Counted from the first letter of the stretch, positions 11,422 to 20,388 are shown. The stretch is DNA of 60,000 bases from Hydractinia symbiolongicarpus (GCF_029227915.1 NC_079877.1:16728851-16788850); one strand, 5' to 3'. Program-made: numbers and translations. Notes: a model not told the origin generated them from the letters alone.

Positions 11422-12173
11422 ATGAGCAAGATGAAATCCTCTGATCGGGCATCGGTATACAGAAAGATGTCCCTTGCAGCGATTGATTATTTCCAAGGAA
11501 AACAAGTCCGATCATTTTATGTCGAGGATAAAGGTCAGTGTATCGCAGCCTCCGATGTTTGGAGAGCTGCAGGATATCAGCGAGTGGCAGGAGTAAAATC
11601 CATTCAGCGATATGTTCCCGATAAGTATAAAATGAGGATGGACGATGCCAGTATCCAAGGTGTGGACAGATCTGTCCACACCCAACCAAACACGATTTTT
11701 ATTAACAGAACGCAGCTTCTATTGTTTTCTGTTGAGGTGTGGTCAACCTAATGCGGAACTCTTTTTGGAATCGGTCGTGAAAGAAGTGCTTCCCAGAGAA
11801 ATCAAAAAGCTTGCTGCAGCAATTGAAGAAAGGGATATTTCCATCGCCATACTCGAGGACGATCTCGGAACTACGGCGAAGACATGTCCCACGTCGACAT
11901 CAATATGATACCGTGCTATGTGTTGTTGATAAAAACGACCCCCACGAACGCGGAAATAAAGGTATACATAAGCACTATATGATTTGATGCGAGCGCAGGA
12001 AACTCAATGCAAGAGTAAACACATTAAAAGCAATGTATCCCGGTGAGGAAACCGGAATGTGACGACCCGAATGCCGTACATGCTTGGTGCCGTTTCAGAG
12101 ACGATTGTCTTGGTATTGAGAATTGTTATACACGGGAGCTATTTGAGGGAATGTTCGATATTGATATATCGTA
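11422..12173 (+). pseudogene. Bro-N-like DNA-binding protein 1, frameshifted
   Basis: The N-terminal frame begins MSKMKSSDRASVYRK and contains FYVEDKGQCIAASDVWRAAG and VKSIQRYVPDKYKM, a pattern like the Bro-N domain of large DNA viruses. After a frameshift near 11735 another frame gives RCGQPNAELFLESVVKEVLP and a coiled-coil-like AAAIEERDISIAILEDDL. A second shift leads to YDTVLCVVDKNDPHERGNKG, possibly the C-terminal domain, before decay by about 12173. Bro-N proteins bind DNA in viruses; their role in a Polinton is unknown. Confidence 0.7.
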
Positions 12174-12207
12174 GGCGGGCGCTTTTTAAAACAGCAAGGG
12201 TATTAAA

Positions 12208-12871
12208 ATGAACACGTTGAAAATCTCCGGGCAAGCATCAGTATATAGAAAAGATGTCGTCGCAAGTTATGTTCAACGCAGGAGCCATCGAGACACTATC
12301 CAACAACCAGGATCAACCTATGTTTAAACGTGCCGATTTAGGACGTTTCCTGGGTAATGAAAATATTAAAAATATGAAAATACCTTCAACGTATCTATCT
12401 ACTAGGTCCGAAATAGTAGGGTCCGGGGTAGAGGCATCTCAGAGATACCTCCACCACCTTGGTAGGGCGAAAACTGGCCATGATGTCTTTGTCACGCTTG
12501 AGGGCGCGTTGGAATTAGTTCGCCGTTCCCGAAAACCAAAAGCCGTAGAGGTTATCAAGTGGCTGGCACGAGAAGGTGTGAAAAAATTACAAGATGAGCT
12601 CAAGGAGCAGCGTCAAGCCCTCGAAGATAGGGATATTAACGTCGCCAACTCGAGGATTATCTTAACTCCAAGGATGAACAACTTGTGGAGCTGGGGTACG
12701 AACTCGTCAATCTCCGAAGAGATCGACGCCATCGACAATCCCAATGGTAAACATTGCTTTAATCGGTTTGAAGAGGAGGGGCATGTAGAATGTTTCCGGA
12801 ACCATTTTAGATTAATTGATCTTACTCGTAATGACCTGTATAATCTGGGTGTTCCGGCATTAGAGGACTAG
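12208..12871 (+). pseudogene. Bro-N-like DNA-binding protein 2, paralogue of protein 1
   Basis: An ATG at 12208 gives ...SGQASVYRKDVVAS, matching SDRASVYRK of the upstream gene, then a frameshift moves into the frame open from 12254. That frame has PMFKRADLGRFLGNENIKN, HDVFVTLEGALELVRRSRKP, VEVIKWLAREGVKKL and the same coiled-coil start EQRQALEDRDINVA as protein 1 (EERDISIA). It ends at 12871. The shared start and helix show tandem duplication. It converges on the integrase gene, with a hairpin between them. Confidence 0.72.
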
Positions 12872-12882
12872 GCAGACGCTAG

Positions 12883-12916
12883 TTTTTAATACTACCTGCA
12901 TGAGTAGTATTAAAAA
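12883..12916. terminator. Perfect hairpin between convergent Polinton genes
   Basis: TTTTTAATACTAC pairs perfectly with GTAGTATTAAAAA over 13 bp with an 8-nt loop. It lies 11 bp after the Bro-N 2 stop and 20 bp before the end of the integrase gene, so it could end transcripts from both strands. Function is inferred from position only. Confidence 0.55.
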
Positions 12917-12935
12917 TTGTAAGGTTGAGGGTCTA

Positions 12936-13865
12936 TTAATCCTTCACATGTTCTGGAGGTACCTGAACATCCTCCGGAATAAGCATGAGTTCTTTCGAGA
13001 CGAAGCTCCTTTCAGGACCGTTCTTCAAATAGTATAAATCACGGCTACCTGCTACTATACGGTCCAACCTATACATTTTCCTACTCCAGAAAGCATCAGT
13101 TGCACGTCGTCTCGCATAACCGTGCTCTTCCCCGGGTTGCAGGAGGTATAAGTACAATCAATCCTCAGGTAGGGGTTTCTCTTCGGGATATTCCTCGCTT
13201 TTTGCGAGTAGTATTTCATCCAGTTTGATCGCCTTGTTAGGTTTCATGCCAATCATGGTAGTCTTAGCATTATTAAGGCTTTTGACGATGGTATACAGAT
13301 GTCTGACCCAGGTGCTACTAGTCTCATAAGAGACAAGCTCCTGTGCATTCTGGGGCTTAAAGAGCCTTTCCGCAAGGACCTTGTTGTAAGATTCCACGAA
13401 CGCCGTAAATGTATGGTGGTACTTAGTAGTGCCCCGCCTAATTTCTACACCTTTACTTTTTAGTAGCTTGGTTACATCCGATTTAAATTTGGAGCCATTG
13501 TCACATTGAAACATCCTGGGGTAGTGTAAAGGTCCCGCTTTATAGATATCTTTGGTCATGTCGGCGATTCGCTGGCTTTCTTTCTGCGCAACGGCCTTGC
13601 TACCTTATACCTCGAGGCTACGTTAAAACCTGTCAGAATGTATTTATATGTATTACCGTACAAACGATTATGTGGCATGTAGAGTAGATTGAATTGGTGC
13701 ATTTCATTTGGACTTATGAATAACCTTCTTTTTGGAGAGACCACTCTTCTTCACAAGCAACTTGATAGCTTTGCGCCCGATCCACAGATGTTCCGGCATA
13801 TAGTAGATATCGCTCAGCTTTTCTGCTTGTTCCTCCGTAACGATATGTTGTGATTTTTCTAACAT
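12936..13865 (-). pseudogene. Polinton retrovirus-type integrase, broken and catalytically changed
   Basis: Would insert the element. Pieces from the 5' end: ATG at 13865, MLEKSQHIVTEEQAEKLSDI... LVKKSGLSKKKV (N-terminal part, probably with internal loss); a frame change at about 13740; NEMHQFNLLYMPHN, where the first catalytic Asp is replaced by Asn; FQCDNGSKFKSDV with the second Asp; FTAFVESYNKVLAERLF with the Glu; a TGA at about 13158; and RRRATDAFWSRKMYRL with YYLKNGPERSFV, the C-terminal SH3/chromo-like domain, to 12936. The D-to-N change, stop and frame changes make it inactive. Confidence 0.88.
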
Positions 13866-13919
13866 GTATTTATTATATGTCAGAACGCACGTTGTTACAG
13901 ATAATTGTAGGCAATAAAC

Positions 13920-14292
13920 CCTAGTAGGGATAAGGAGCCGAGGATGAATGTGAGTTGCCCATCTTGTTTCTGCTTTTAGGGTACGTAAGAATCCTTCAAT
14001 TCCGGAGCTTTTTTGTCCGAGGCAATATAGAATTTATACATGTCGTCGTCCAATTCACGAAGGCTCTTACCAGCTTGAGCTGCATCTCCCGCTGGGTACT
14101 AAACCAGTCTAATTCAGCCTGCCTTTTCCGTATCCAATCTGCCTGGGCTGCTTTGAGCTTTTCTATAGCCTAGTCGTGCCGTTTTCTCTCCGCTTCGCTA
14201 TGTCCAGAGAGCTTGCTAAATAGATAATTTGACCCACTGAACGCTAATGCGTTGATCGCCGCGCCTGCTACCAGTACAGCTATTGTCGCCAT
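13920..14292 (-). pseudogene. Polinton small membrane protein, stop and frameshifts
   Basis: ATG at 14292 opens MATIAVLVAGAAINALAFSG, an Ala-rich transmembrane segment, then SNYLFSKLSGHSEAERKRHD before an in-frame TAG. The frame continues with AIEKLKAAQADWIRKRQAEL. A last frame contains SLSLLGFIAYNYL, a second hydrophobic segment near 13915-13950. This type of protein is common in invertebrate Polintons; its role is unknown. It starts 3 bp after the end of the capsid gene. Confidence 0.7.
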
Positions 14293-14295
14293 TTA

Positions 14296-14945
14296 TTAAT
14301 ACTCCACACGATCAAGCTTACCATCAATTATGTTCATCTGTGCGTCTTGAAGCAGGTACACAAAACATCTGAAATCTCCAGTTCCGTCTGCTTTCTTGGT
14401 AATGTGCAGGGTGATGCCATCACTCAAGCGTTGTAATGTTCTTCCTCGAAAATCCACAAACAGAGCGTACCGATTGAAGAATTGCCCAATGGTCACATTC
14501 GAGTCATAGCTACCGAATATGTTGACAATTTGCTCGAGCATGTCCTTAGGAAGCATGGTATGGCTATAGAGCTAATTGGGTTCACCCTTAACGGTTATAT
14601 TAAAACTTTCAATTTTTTGGGTTGTAGAACACCTTGTTGACACTAGGGCATTGCCAATCTCACATACCGAGACATCATAGCGCTTGCCAGGCCCTCATGG
14701 GTGATTTTGTCAAACTCGAGCTTGATGTTGGTGATCTTGTACGCAGCATCGGCCGCCTTGGCTGCCGTGCTTCCTGAGGCCGCCGTCCCCGCATCCTTAA
14801 TGACGTCGGGATATGGTGCGAAATGTATAGCAAATTGCAACCTGTCGTGGAGTCCCGCTGGGTAGAATGGGAGGTCTCTCGTCAATTCAAACATTTTGCC
14901 TAATGGAATACAAAAGGTGCTGCCATACCCCGCAACGATGGCTTT
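14296..14945 (-). pseudogene. Polinton major capsid protein (double jelly-roll), C-terminal half only
   Basis: Two reading frames are left. The first, to about 14643, has FELTRDLPFYPAGLHDRLQF, PYPDVIKDAG, YKITNIKLEFDKITHEGLA. The second (14556-14296) has NRYALFVDFRG, LSDGITLHITKK, CFVYLLQDAQMNI and ends at the stop. From recollection of Polinton capsid proteins these pieces belong to the second jelly-roll and C-terminus. The region joining them is deleted and the N-terminal half is absent: a + strand gene begins directly upstream (about 14985). Assignment rests on motif memory, not a search. Confidence 0.7.
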
Positions 14946-14984
14946 CTCTTCATCCGTTCCAACATGATCGCTACCTTAGACCTG

Positions 14985-15709
14985 CAGGGCTCGGATTCTG
15001 AAACGCAACAACTTCCATCAACATCGGGACAACAGCAACATAGAGACACCACGGCTACGGGTATTGATACGGGCAAGAAGCTGGTGGAAAATGAAGGTTG
15101 ACGATCTATATAATCAAATTAGAAATGATCCGAAGGTGGGGGAAGTCCATGTGATTTCCTATGATAGAATCCATTTGAAGGGTGGACATCTTTTCTATAG
15201 GGGTGCGGATATTACCAGAGAGGTATTTAAGAATACTGGTGGTTAACGAAGCGCCGGGGCCTTTATCAGTAATTTGGATGCGTATGAAATACGGGACTTG
15301 GGTTTTAAAAAGTTTGTCAACCAACAAAGGTAGTAAAGCAAGGGCTCAGAATCTCGTGGATCGTATGGAGGATGAGGCAGAGTATATCCAGATGGAATCG
15401 CTAGGTAAGTCCGATGGGCCCGATGAGTATGAAAAACATGTGGATGATATTGAAACATATATAGATGAGACGGAAGACATCATTCAGAATCGTTTGCCGG
15501 GGGGATCTGATCTGAGATGGCTTTCGGATCGTGAAAGAAAAGGTCTTGACAAAAGAATTCAAACGATAAGGGGTGCACTGGAGCTACATAAGGCCAATAT
15601 ATCCTTATGCAACAGTGAGATTACAAGGGTGGAAGTCAATTTAGAAGATCTCAAGAAGCAGAGGGTTGAGGAGCAGGGGAATCATGATAATGATAATGAT
15701 ATAAATTGA
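14985..15709 (+). pseudogene. Polinton acidic coiled-coil protein, frameshifted
   Basis: Family not recognised. The first frames hold SDSETQQLPSTSGQQQHRD (low complexity) and VDDLYNQIRNDPKVGEVHVI to a stop at 15246. The second frame runs to 15709 with MKYGTWVLKSLSTNKGSKA, many acidic residues (YEKHVDDIETYIDETEDII), then a basic heptad-like region DKRIQTIRGALELHKANI. An Asp/Asn tail (NHDNDNDIN) ends it. The stop overlaps the next ORF by 4 bases. Confidence 0.55.
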
Positions 15710-16167
15710 TTGAAACACACGGTATACTATCCGATAAAATATACCCCCGGATGATGGCTATCAAAGAAACGTTGATGAAAATCGCTAGGGATGATAAGAC
15801 TCTACTTGAAAAATTGAAGATATTGTTCAAGGAACAGGGTCTGACTATAGCTAGTATAGTGTCCGCCATTGGTCTTTTGATAAACACCATTGTACTTTCC
15901 GTTACGGGAGGACGTTCCGCGGTAGGTGTTACATGGGGAAGTGCGGCAGGAGGTAAAGAAAAAGGCTTTATAAAGAAACAGCTGGAAAGACTTGGAAACT
16001 TCCTTAAATACCTGGTGGCCAAAGCAGGTGCTGCATTGCCGAGGATTATCAGTACAGAGGTATCCTTCTTTCTGAGGATAGCGTCAACTATCGTCGAGTA
16101 TGCAGCCAAGCACCTGTATCTGGCCATCGCGGCTGCTGCCGGGTTTGTGCTCTATATTAGGAAATAG
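15706..16167 (+). CDS. Polinton membrane protein with several hydrophobic helices, 153 aa
   Basis: An intact ORF. A hydrophilic amphipathic N-terminus (LLEKLKILFKEQG) is followed by a transmembrane helix IASIVSAIGLLINTIVLSV (residues about 49-67), a basic region KKQLERLGNFLKYLVAKAG and a C-terminal helix LAIAAAAGFVLYIRK. Similar Ala/Leu-rich proteins occur in cnidarian Polintons; I know of no assigned role. A membrane-active virion or lysis role is speculation. It converges with the gene at 16171-16434. Confidence 0.7.
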   Translation: MIETHGILSDKIYPRMMAIKETLMKIARDDKTLLEKLKILFKEQGLTIASIVSAIGLLINTIVLSVTGGRSAVGVTWGSAAGGKEKGFIKKQLERLGNFLKYLVAKAGAALPRIISTEVSFFLRIASTIVEYAAKHLYLAIAAAAGFVLYIRK

Positions 16168-16184
16168 GTCTTATTTTTTAAGCC
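16168..16184. terminator. Short hairpin at a convergent junction
   Basis: GGTCTTATTTTTTAAGCC can fold with CTTA pairing TAAG plus GG/CC, one bulge. It spans the 3-bp gap between two convergent stops (16167 and 16171). Weak on its own; noted because two other convergent junctions in this element have strong hairpins. Confidence 0.3.
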
Positions 16185-16434
16185 AGATGTAAGCGATTAT
16201 TAGGCCTACTCCTATCGTGATTAATGTGGCCTTGGCATCCTCGTGTTGATTTTGTGGGGGTTGTTCGGGTATAGGAGTATGTTTTGGAGGTGTAGCATGT
16301 TTGGGAGATATGGATGGTATAGCCTGTATGGTATGATCAGGAGTATGTATAGGAGGTGTACTATGTATAGGAGGTATAGGAGGTAGCATGCTTGGGTGTT
16401 TTGATAGTATGCTTGAGGGGTGCGGCAGCTGCAC
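16171..16434 (-). CDS. Proline/histidine-rich tail-anchored Polinton protein, 87 aa
   Basis: An intact ORF. Residues 1-60 are Pro-, His- and Ile-rich with repeated HxPPIHxT-like units (PPIPPIHSTPPIHTPDH), coded by imperfect repeats of a GGAGGTRTAGYATG type in the DNA. The C-terminus ATLITIGVGLIIAYIWLKK is one transmembrane helix with a dilysine end. A membrane-anchored spacer protein is inferred; no family recognised. Confidence 0.65.
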   Translation of the reverse strand: MQLPHPSSILSKHPSMLPPIPPIHSTPPIHTPDHTIQAIPSISPKHATPPKHTPIPEQPPQNQHEDAKATLITIGVGLIIAYIWLKK

Positions 16435-16479
16435 CCCTCACAACAGGTTTGTTATTTAAATCAATTTGGATACCAATAA

Positions 16480-17373
16480 TTACGTGATCAAAATGTTGTT
16501 GTTATACCCTTCGATCTTGCCTATGCGCAGGTTCATGTCGGAAGGCAGCATGTATATATTATGCATAACGGCGAAGTTCACCGGAGTTCGGGCATATTGC
16601 AGCACCTTCTGAAATTCGGTGATATCATGGCTTACGTTCTCTTTACGTTGGACCATGGCCTCAAATTTTTGCAATAGGATTTGCCATGCTGTATAGTTGT
16701 CGGCACCGGATCCAAGTAAGGATGCTTTAGACCCTGCTTGGGACACCAGCAGTAAGACCACGTAAACCCGAATACTCTCACTAAGCTTGGTCAGACCCTT
16801 CGACCCTGACTTGTAAAAATGATAAATTTAGCCCAATCCCCTTCAACTTGGGGCCACCATCTACCATTTGTCAGGGAGGACATTACGGCTTTGAATTTGT
16901 ACAAAGCATTGGCGTCTGCACCATACTCACGGCATACCTGTGTATATCCAGAGGTTGAGTAGAGATTTTTGTACGGGGTAAACCCATCATCATACGACAT
17001 GGGTATCTTCATTCTTGCTAGTATATGACGCATGTGGTAATAGACATGAAATTTAAAGATCGAGTTTATAAGAGGTACCGACCCGTCATATGTTTGACAC
17101 AGATGCCTGGGCTGTTGTGGCGCAATGGGTAGCGAAATTTACCTGGATATTCAATTAGTCCAGCGCTTGCCCTTTCAACACCAATTGAACGGGGTCATCA
17201 AGGTAGGTTGTTGGAGCCTTGATGTCATACTTGGTAAATTCGGGGAATACTACGGAGATATGTGATTCTGTAGACACGTGGAGATCCTGATGTTCCAAAT
17301 TTGTAACACCAGGTGCGCATTCTCCCCTGTTACTTTTGTAGTTTGCCTTGGGATTGTACGAATAGAAATTCAT
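16480..17373 (-). pseudogene. Probable Polinton virion protein, several frameshifts
   Basis: Pieces: 17373-17155 (MNFYSYNPKANYKSNRGE... ISVVFPEFTKYDIKAPTTYL), about 17033-16791 (FTPYKNLYSTSGYTQVCREY, VMSSLTNGRWWPQVEGDW) and 16761-16480 (GSGADNYTAWQILLQKFEAM, LQYARTPVNFAVMHNIYMLP). Stops and frame changes lie between. The composition (beta-rich, Tyr/Trp-rich) and place among capsid genes suggest a structural protein, but I cannot name it. The ATG lies 23 bp from the divergent gene at 17397, inside a palindrome. Confidence 0.55.
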
Positions 17374-17399
17374 CCTTTTCTTCTTAGAAGAAAGGGATG
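17371..17399. promoter_or_regulatory. Palindromic divergent start region
   Basis: The 29 bp from the minus-strand start codon (CAT, 17371-17373) to the plus-strand ATG (17397-17399) form a near-perfect inverted repeat: CATCCTTTTCTTCT, T, AGAAGAAAGGGATG. Both start codons are part of the arms, so the two genes begin with almost the same leader. It may be a shared regulatory site or a relic of inversion duplication. Confidence 0.55.
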
Positions 17400-18040
17400 A
17401 AACAACTGTACATTACAGATATCGAGAAGCACACGATATTTGAGGAATACCTGGGGCAGGACACTCGCATAGCTCTTAAATCCATCAGTATCAGGCCCGG
17501 ATGGCTGAATTTGTATGGCAATACAGAGTTTACTATACGTAAGGTGGTGCCTGACCAGAGGGTGACTCGGATCGAGATCCTGAGCGGTTTATACAGTGTA
17601 GAGGATATTGCAACCATTGTGAACAGTCAAGCAGAGGATAAGATGGAACTTTTCGTACTTAAAAATGGCTACTGCAGGCTCTGTGTTGGTGATGGGTACT
17701 CAGTGGTGATGAATCGACAATTACAAGAGCTGTTGGGGCTGCCCTACGACCCTGCAAAAAAGTTTTATATGAAGGGCGATTACGATGCATATTATATGAC
17801 TGATATTTACCATAGATTGAGACTCGTTTGTCCACAGTTGGATGAAGACTTTTTTTGGCCTTGCTTCCCACTAAGGAGCTAAATGCCTGGAGAGATATGC
17901 TGACCTAGTCCTGGAACGCCCCCGTTTGCCTTCCGCTTAAGGGTTCAACCAATCGTCTTGAGTTCATGTTAACGGACGTCTACTATCATGAAAAGAACGT
18001 TTCATTGACCGGCCTAACCATGTGCATTCTCATGGAATAA
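17397..18040 (+). pseudogene. Probable Polinton minor capsid protein, frameshifted near the end
   Basis: The first frame (17397-17882) contains YLGQDTRIALKSISIRPGWL, FTIRKVVPDQRVTRIEI, LSGLYSVEDIATIVN and ELLGLPYDPAKKFY. The order of a beta-rich start, a G-x-Y-x-V-E-D-I helix and an LLG motif resembles Polinton minor capsid proteins. After a frameshift near 17870 the end is in another frame, NRLEFMLTDVYYHEKNVSL to TAA at 18038-18040. The next ATG follows at 18043. Assignment by motif recollection only. Confidence 0.55.
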
Positions 18041-18042
18041 AG

Positions 18043-18695
18043 ATGAGCGATATAGCTAAGCTGTACCCAAACCTACCAAGTGCACCTGCACAAGGCTCCG
18101 ATATGCAGGATGAAGGCCAGATCTACAGACTCAAGAAAATCGATGAAATTGAAAAGTATCTGCGGAATGAAATTAAGGAGTGGGACAAGCTAGCAAAGAA
18201 GTTTAAGATGAATGAGACGTGGGTACACTTCTGTGACCACGGACTGCTTGTTATCTCTGTAATTACGTCCGGGCTTGGTATAGGAGCTATTGCCTCTGGC
18301 CTTGGAGTCCCTTTGGTCATAGCTATGGGGGCTCACGATTGCGGCCGGGATAGGTCAAGCTGGTCTTAGAAACGCTTCAAAAAGGCTTGGGGTTAAAAGC
18401 AAGAAACATGAAGGTATGAGGCCATTGGCCGAATTGAAATTGTTGATCTTATCTCGAAAGCAATGGAGAACGGTGTGATTAGTGACTATGAGTACAGCCT
18501 GATTAGTCGTGAAAAGGAAAGATATATGCTATTAAAGGAACAGATGCGACAGCATTTTAATAGGATCATGAATAGCATCAACGAACAGTGCTCAGTTAGT
18601 TGCGAAAGGTTGGGATGAGGGGAGAAAAGAGATGCAGAATGAGATTCTAAATAACGTTCGACCTGCGCAGTATGTAAGCGGTACCTAGAGTCTCC
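18043..18695 (+). pseudogene. Polinton membrane protein with basic helical tail, frameshifted
   Basis: The first frame begins MSDIAKLYPNLPSAPAQ, then KKIDEIEKYLRNEIKEWDKL (coiled coil) and the hydrophobic GLLVISVITSGLGIGAIASG. A frameshift near 18340 moves to GIGQAGLRNASKRLGVKSKK, and another near 18420 to DLISKAMENGVISDYEYSLI and EKERYMLLKEQMRQHF. The last part resembles an EF-hand-like helix pair seen in similar proteins of invertebrate Polintons. Function unknown. Decayed by about 18695. Confidence 0.65.
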
Positions 18696-18717
18696 ACTTG
18701 AGTATAACCTTAATTTT

Positions 18718-18755
18718 ATATATTTTATAGGTCTTGTATTTCCTATAAAATATAT
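18718..18755. terminator. Perfect hairpin between convergent Polinton genes
   Basis: ATATATTTTATAGG pairs perfectly with CCTATAAAATATAT (14 bp) around a 10-nt loop. It lies between the + gene ending about 18695 and the - gene ending at 18824. It occupies the same position relative to convergent genes as the hairpin at 12883-12916. Confidence 0.55.
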
Positions 18756-18823
18756 GGTTTTTAATCCTCACTTAGTAACCACTCCTTTTTAAAGTCCTTA
18801 TACCGACATTCTGTAATATGTAC

Positions 18824-19337
18824 CTAAGGGTAGTAGTTTTTGCCCTGCACATACACCGATGAAATAGCCAGGATGGCACTGGCTTGGCAGGGTTCATCAT
18901 AGGGTACCGGCATACCGTAAAATTTAGTTGTGATCACATTCTTGTAATACTTAAGCTTGGCGTTCACATAATGGTGCTTTTTCACGGGCTCTGTCGTCAA
19001 CTGCTTGGATATCAACTCTTCAATCTTGGACCAGGTTTGACGATACTTCTCAACCCAATCAGGGTACTCTTCAAAATCAAGACTCATTGCTGGTACTGCG
19101 TTTGCGTTGTACCGGGTCACTCCATGTGGGGAACCAGATAGGTGTTTTTACCCTCAGGGCTGCCACAAGGTCGCGTGTATGGTACCCTATAACATACCTT
19201 TGATCCTTACCTCCGTTGGCGGGAATGTGATCTGATACTGTCAGGTAGTCTACGTTGATATCGTCGATGTCTGTAAAAGTAGCAGCAAACGAGTAGAATA
19301 ATTTAGGGCTGACAAGCTCTTCCTCAAATCGTAGCAT
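18824..19337 (-). pseudogene. Probable Polinton structural protein, one frameshift
   Basis: The first frame from ATG 19337 reads MLRFEEELVSPKLFYSFAAT, then VIGYHTRDLVAALRVKTPIW. Near 19120 a frameshift leads into TRYNANAVPAMSLDFEEYPD, KIEELISKQLTTEP, NVITTKFYGMPVPYDEPCQA and AISSVYVQGKNYYP to the stop at 18824. No family named with confidence; its place next to capsid genes suggests a virion role. The start overlaps the end of the Cys-rich gene by 14 bp. Confidence 0.5.
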
Positions 19338-19530
19338 CTTGTTTATTATGTATTTCGAATGACTGCAGAGAATTGCATGTCATTGTACATGCACAACCAC
19401 CTCCGTTATACGTGATATATTCATGGTAGCAGTACCAGCATAACATTTTACCCTTTACCACAAACCTACGTCCGCAGGTACATCTGTCGTATGCATCGAG
19501 TACCCTTTCACAGTCGTTACAATGCTCCAT
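19324..19530 (-). CDS. Small cysteine-rich Polinton protein, 68 aa
   Basis: MEHCNDCERVLDAYDRCTCG then CWYCYHEY and GGCACTMTC give nine cysteines in CxxC, CxC and CxxxC pairs, so zinc binding is likely. An upstream in-frame ATG at 19560 would add MIVLVTVINK; I prefer 19530 because that short stretch looks like leader. It is the outermost gene on the right, intact. Function unknown. Confidence 0.55.
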   Translation of the reverse strand: MEHCNDCERVLDAYDRCTCGRRFVVKGKMLCWYCYHEYITYNGGGCACTMTCNSLQSFEIHNKQDATI

Positions 19531-19852
19531 TTTATTTATCACAGTTACAAGGACGATCATCTTCTAGGTCATCAACACGTTCTCATAGGCCTCTGCTTAT
19601 TATACTTCTCCCTCTCAGATTCTTGTACGCATGCTAAAGCTATAAGTGGCAGAGAGGGACCAATACCAGCCATAAATGTCATGAATACTATAGTTCTAAA
19701 GCTATTGAATTTTGATTGACAGTTGACACACATTTATTAGTAGTATTTTTGATTATTCCCCTATTTACTGCGATCAAGAAATTCCCCCTACTCATGTTTG
19801 TATGATAGGGACCTAACCTTGATATGCGTTGATTTTCAGGGAGTTGTGCTAG
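19531..19852. other. Polinton right sub-terminal region, no gene seen
   Basis: No coding-like frame. AT-rich spacer between the outermost gene and the right TIR, possibly carrying its promoter. Confidence 0.5.
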
Positions 19853-20036
19853 AAAAATTTTGGAGCTCTTATTCTGCACACTTTGATGACGTCATATCGA
19901 TTATTAGGGACTTTACCCCACTAGGCATGGTTAAGCATGGTATGGTTTGGTTTGTATCGGATTTGTTGTGGCTGACCGTGGGCGTGCAAGACTGTGCGTT
20001 TTAGGGCTGTGCTAGAACATAAATTTCCCTATCTCT
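19853..20036 (-). repeat. Polinton right terminal inverted repeat
   Basis: Inverted partner of 4940-5123, ending in ATTTCCCTATCTCT. It contains a TGACGTCA-type palindrome, as does the left copy. Confidence 0.9.
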
Positions 20037-20388
20037 GTTTGGCAAATCGCTTCGCTTGTTGATTGTCACTAAAATCTCAAAATATCCCACTATGCCTCCG
20101 ATTTAAATGGCCGTGCACTTTAAAAAATGTGGCGCTGCCCCTGGAAAGTCTTTATCAAAAAATCAAATTTTGTGTTCTACATAAAAAACATCAAACGGGT
20201 TGTTTTAACTTGGCATTTTACCACCACCACAAAACTACCTTTAAGCCATCCTCGTCCCCAGGGCTCTTTTCCTTACGTTTTTGATATTTTTACAGGACGC
20301 ACATGACCAAGGAAAAAAAAAGTTTATGCTCCATACATAAAGTAGTACCAACCAGCACGCGCTTTTTTAGAAGGTATGGATATTAAAT
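20037..20388. other. Polinton flank and possible promoter/5' UTR of the ZRSR2-like gene
   Basis: No ORF. GC-rich pieces such as CATCCTCGTCCCCAGGGC (near 20238) look repeat-like. The region immediately precedes the proposed ATG at 20389, so the host promoter must lie here or within the Polinton, unless the Polinton inserted directly upstream of an existing promoter. Confidence 0.4.

Larger units (their letters stand above)
4940..20036. mobile_element. Polinton/Maverick, about 15.1 kb, decayed
   Basis: Long inverted termini (4940-5123 and 19853-20036) start AGAGATAGGGAAAT. Between them lie the core Polinton genes: protein-primed family B DNA polymerase, FtsK/HerA-type packaging ATPase, retrovirus-type integrase, double-jelly-roll major capsid protein and several small membrane proteins. 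Size and gene content fit Polintons (typically 15-20 kb). Flanks read GTTTC on the left and GTTTG on the right, a poor trace of a target duplication (6 bp expected). Most genes carry frameshifts or stops, so the copy is inactive. Blocks: + strand 5.1-12.9 kb, - strand 14.9-12.9 kb, + 15.0-16.2, - 17.4-16.2, + 17.4-18.7, - 19.5-18.8. Confidence 0.93.

Noticed and set aside
4940-20036. A functional integrated virus or active Polinton
   Set aside because: Polymerase, integrase, ATPase and capsid genes all carry stops, frameshifts or lost residues.
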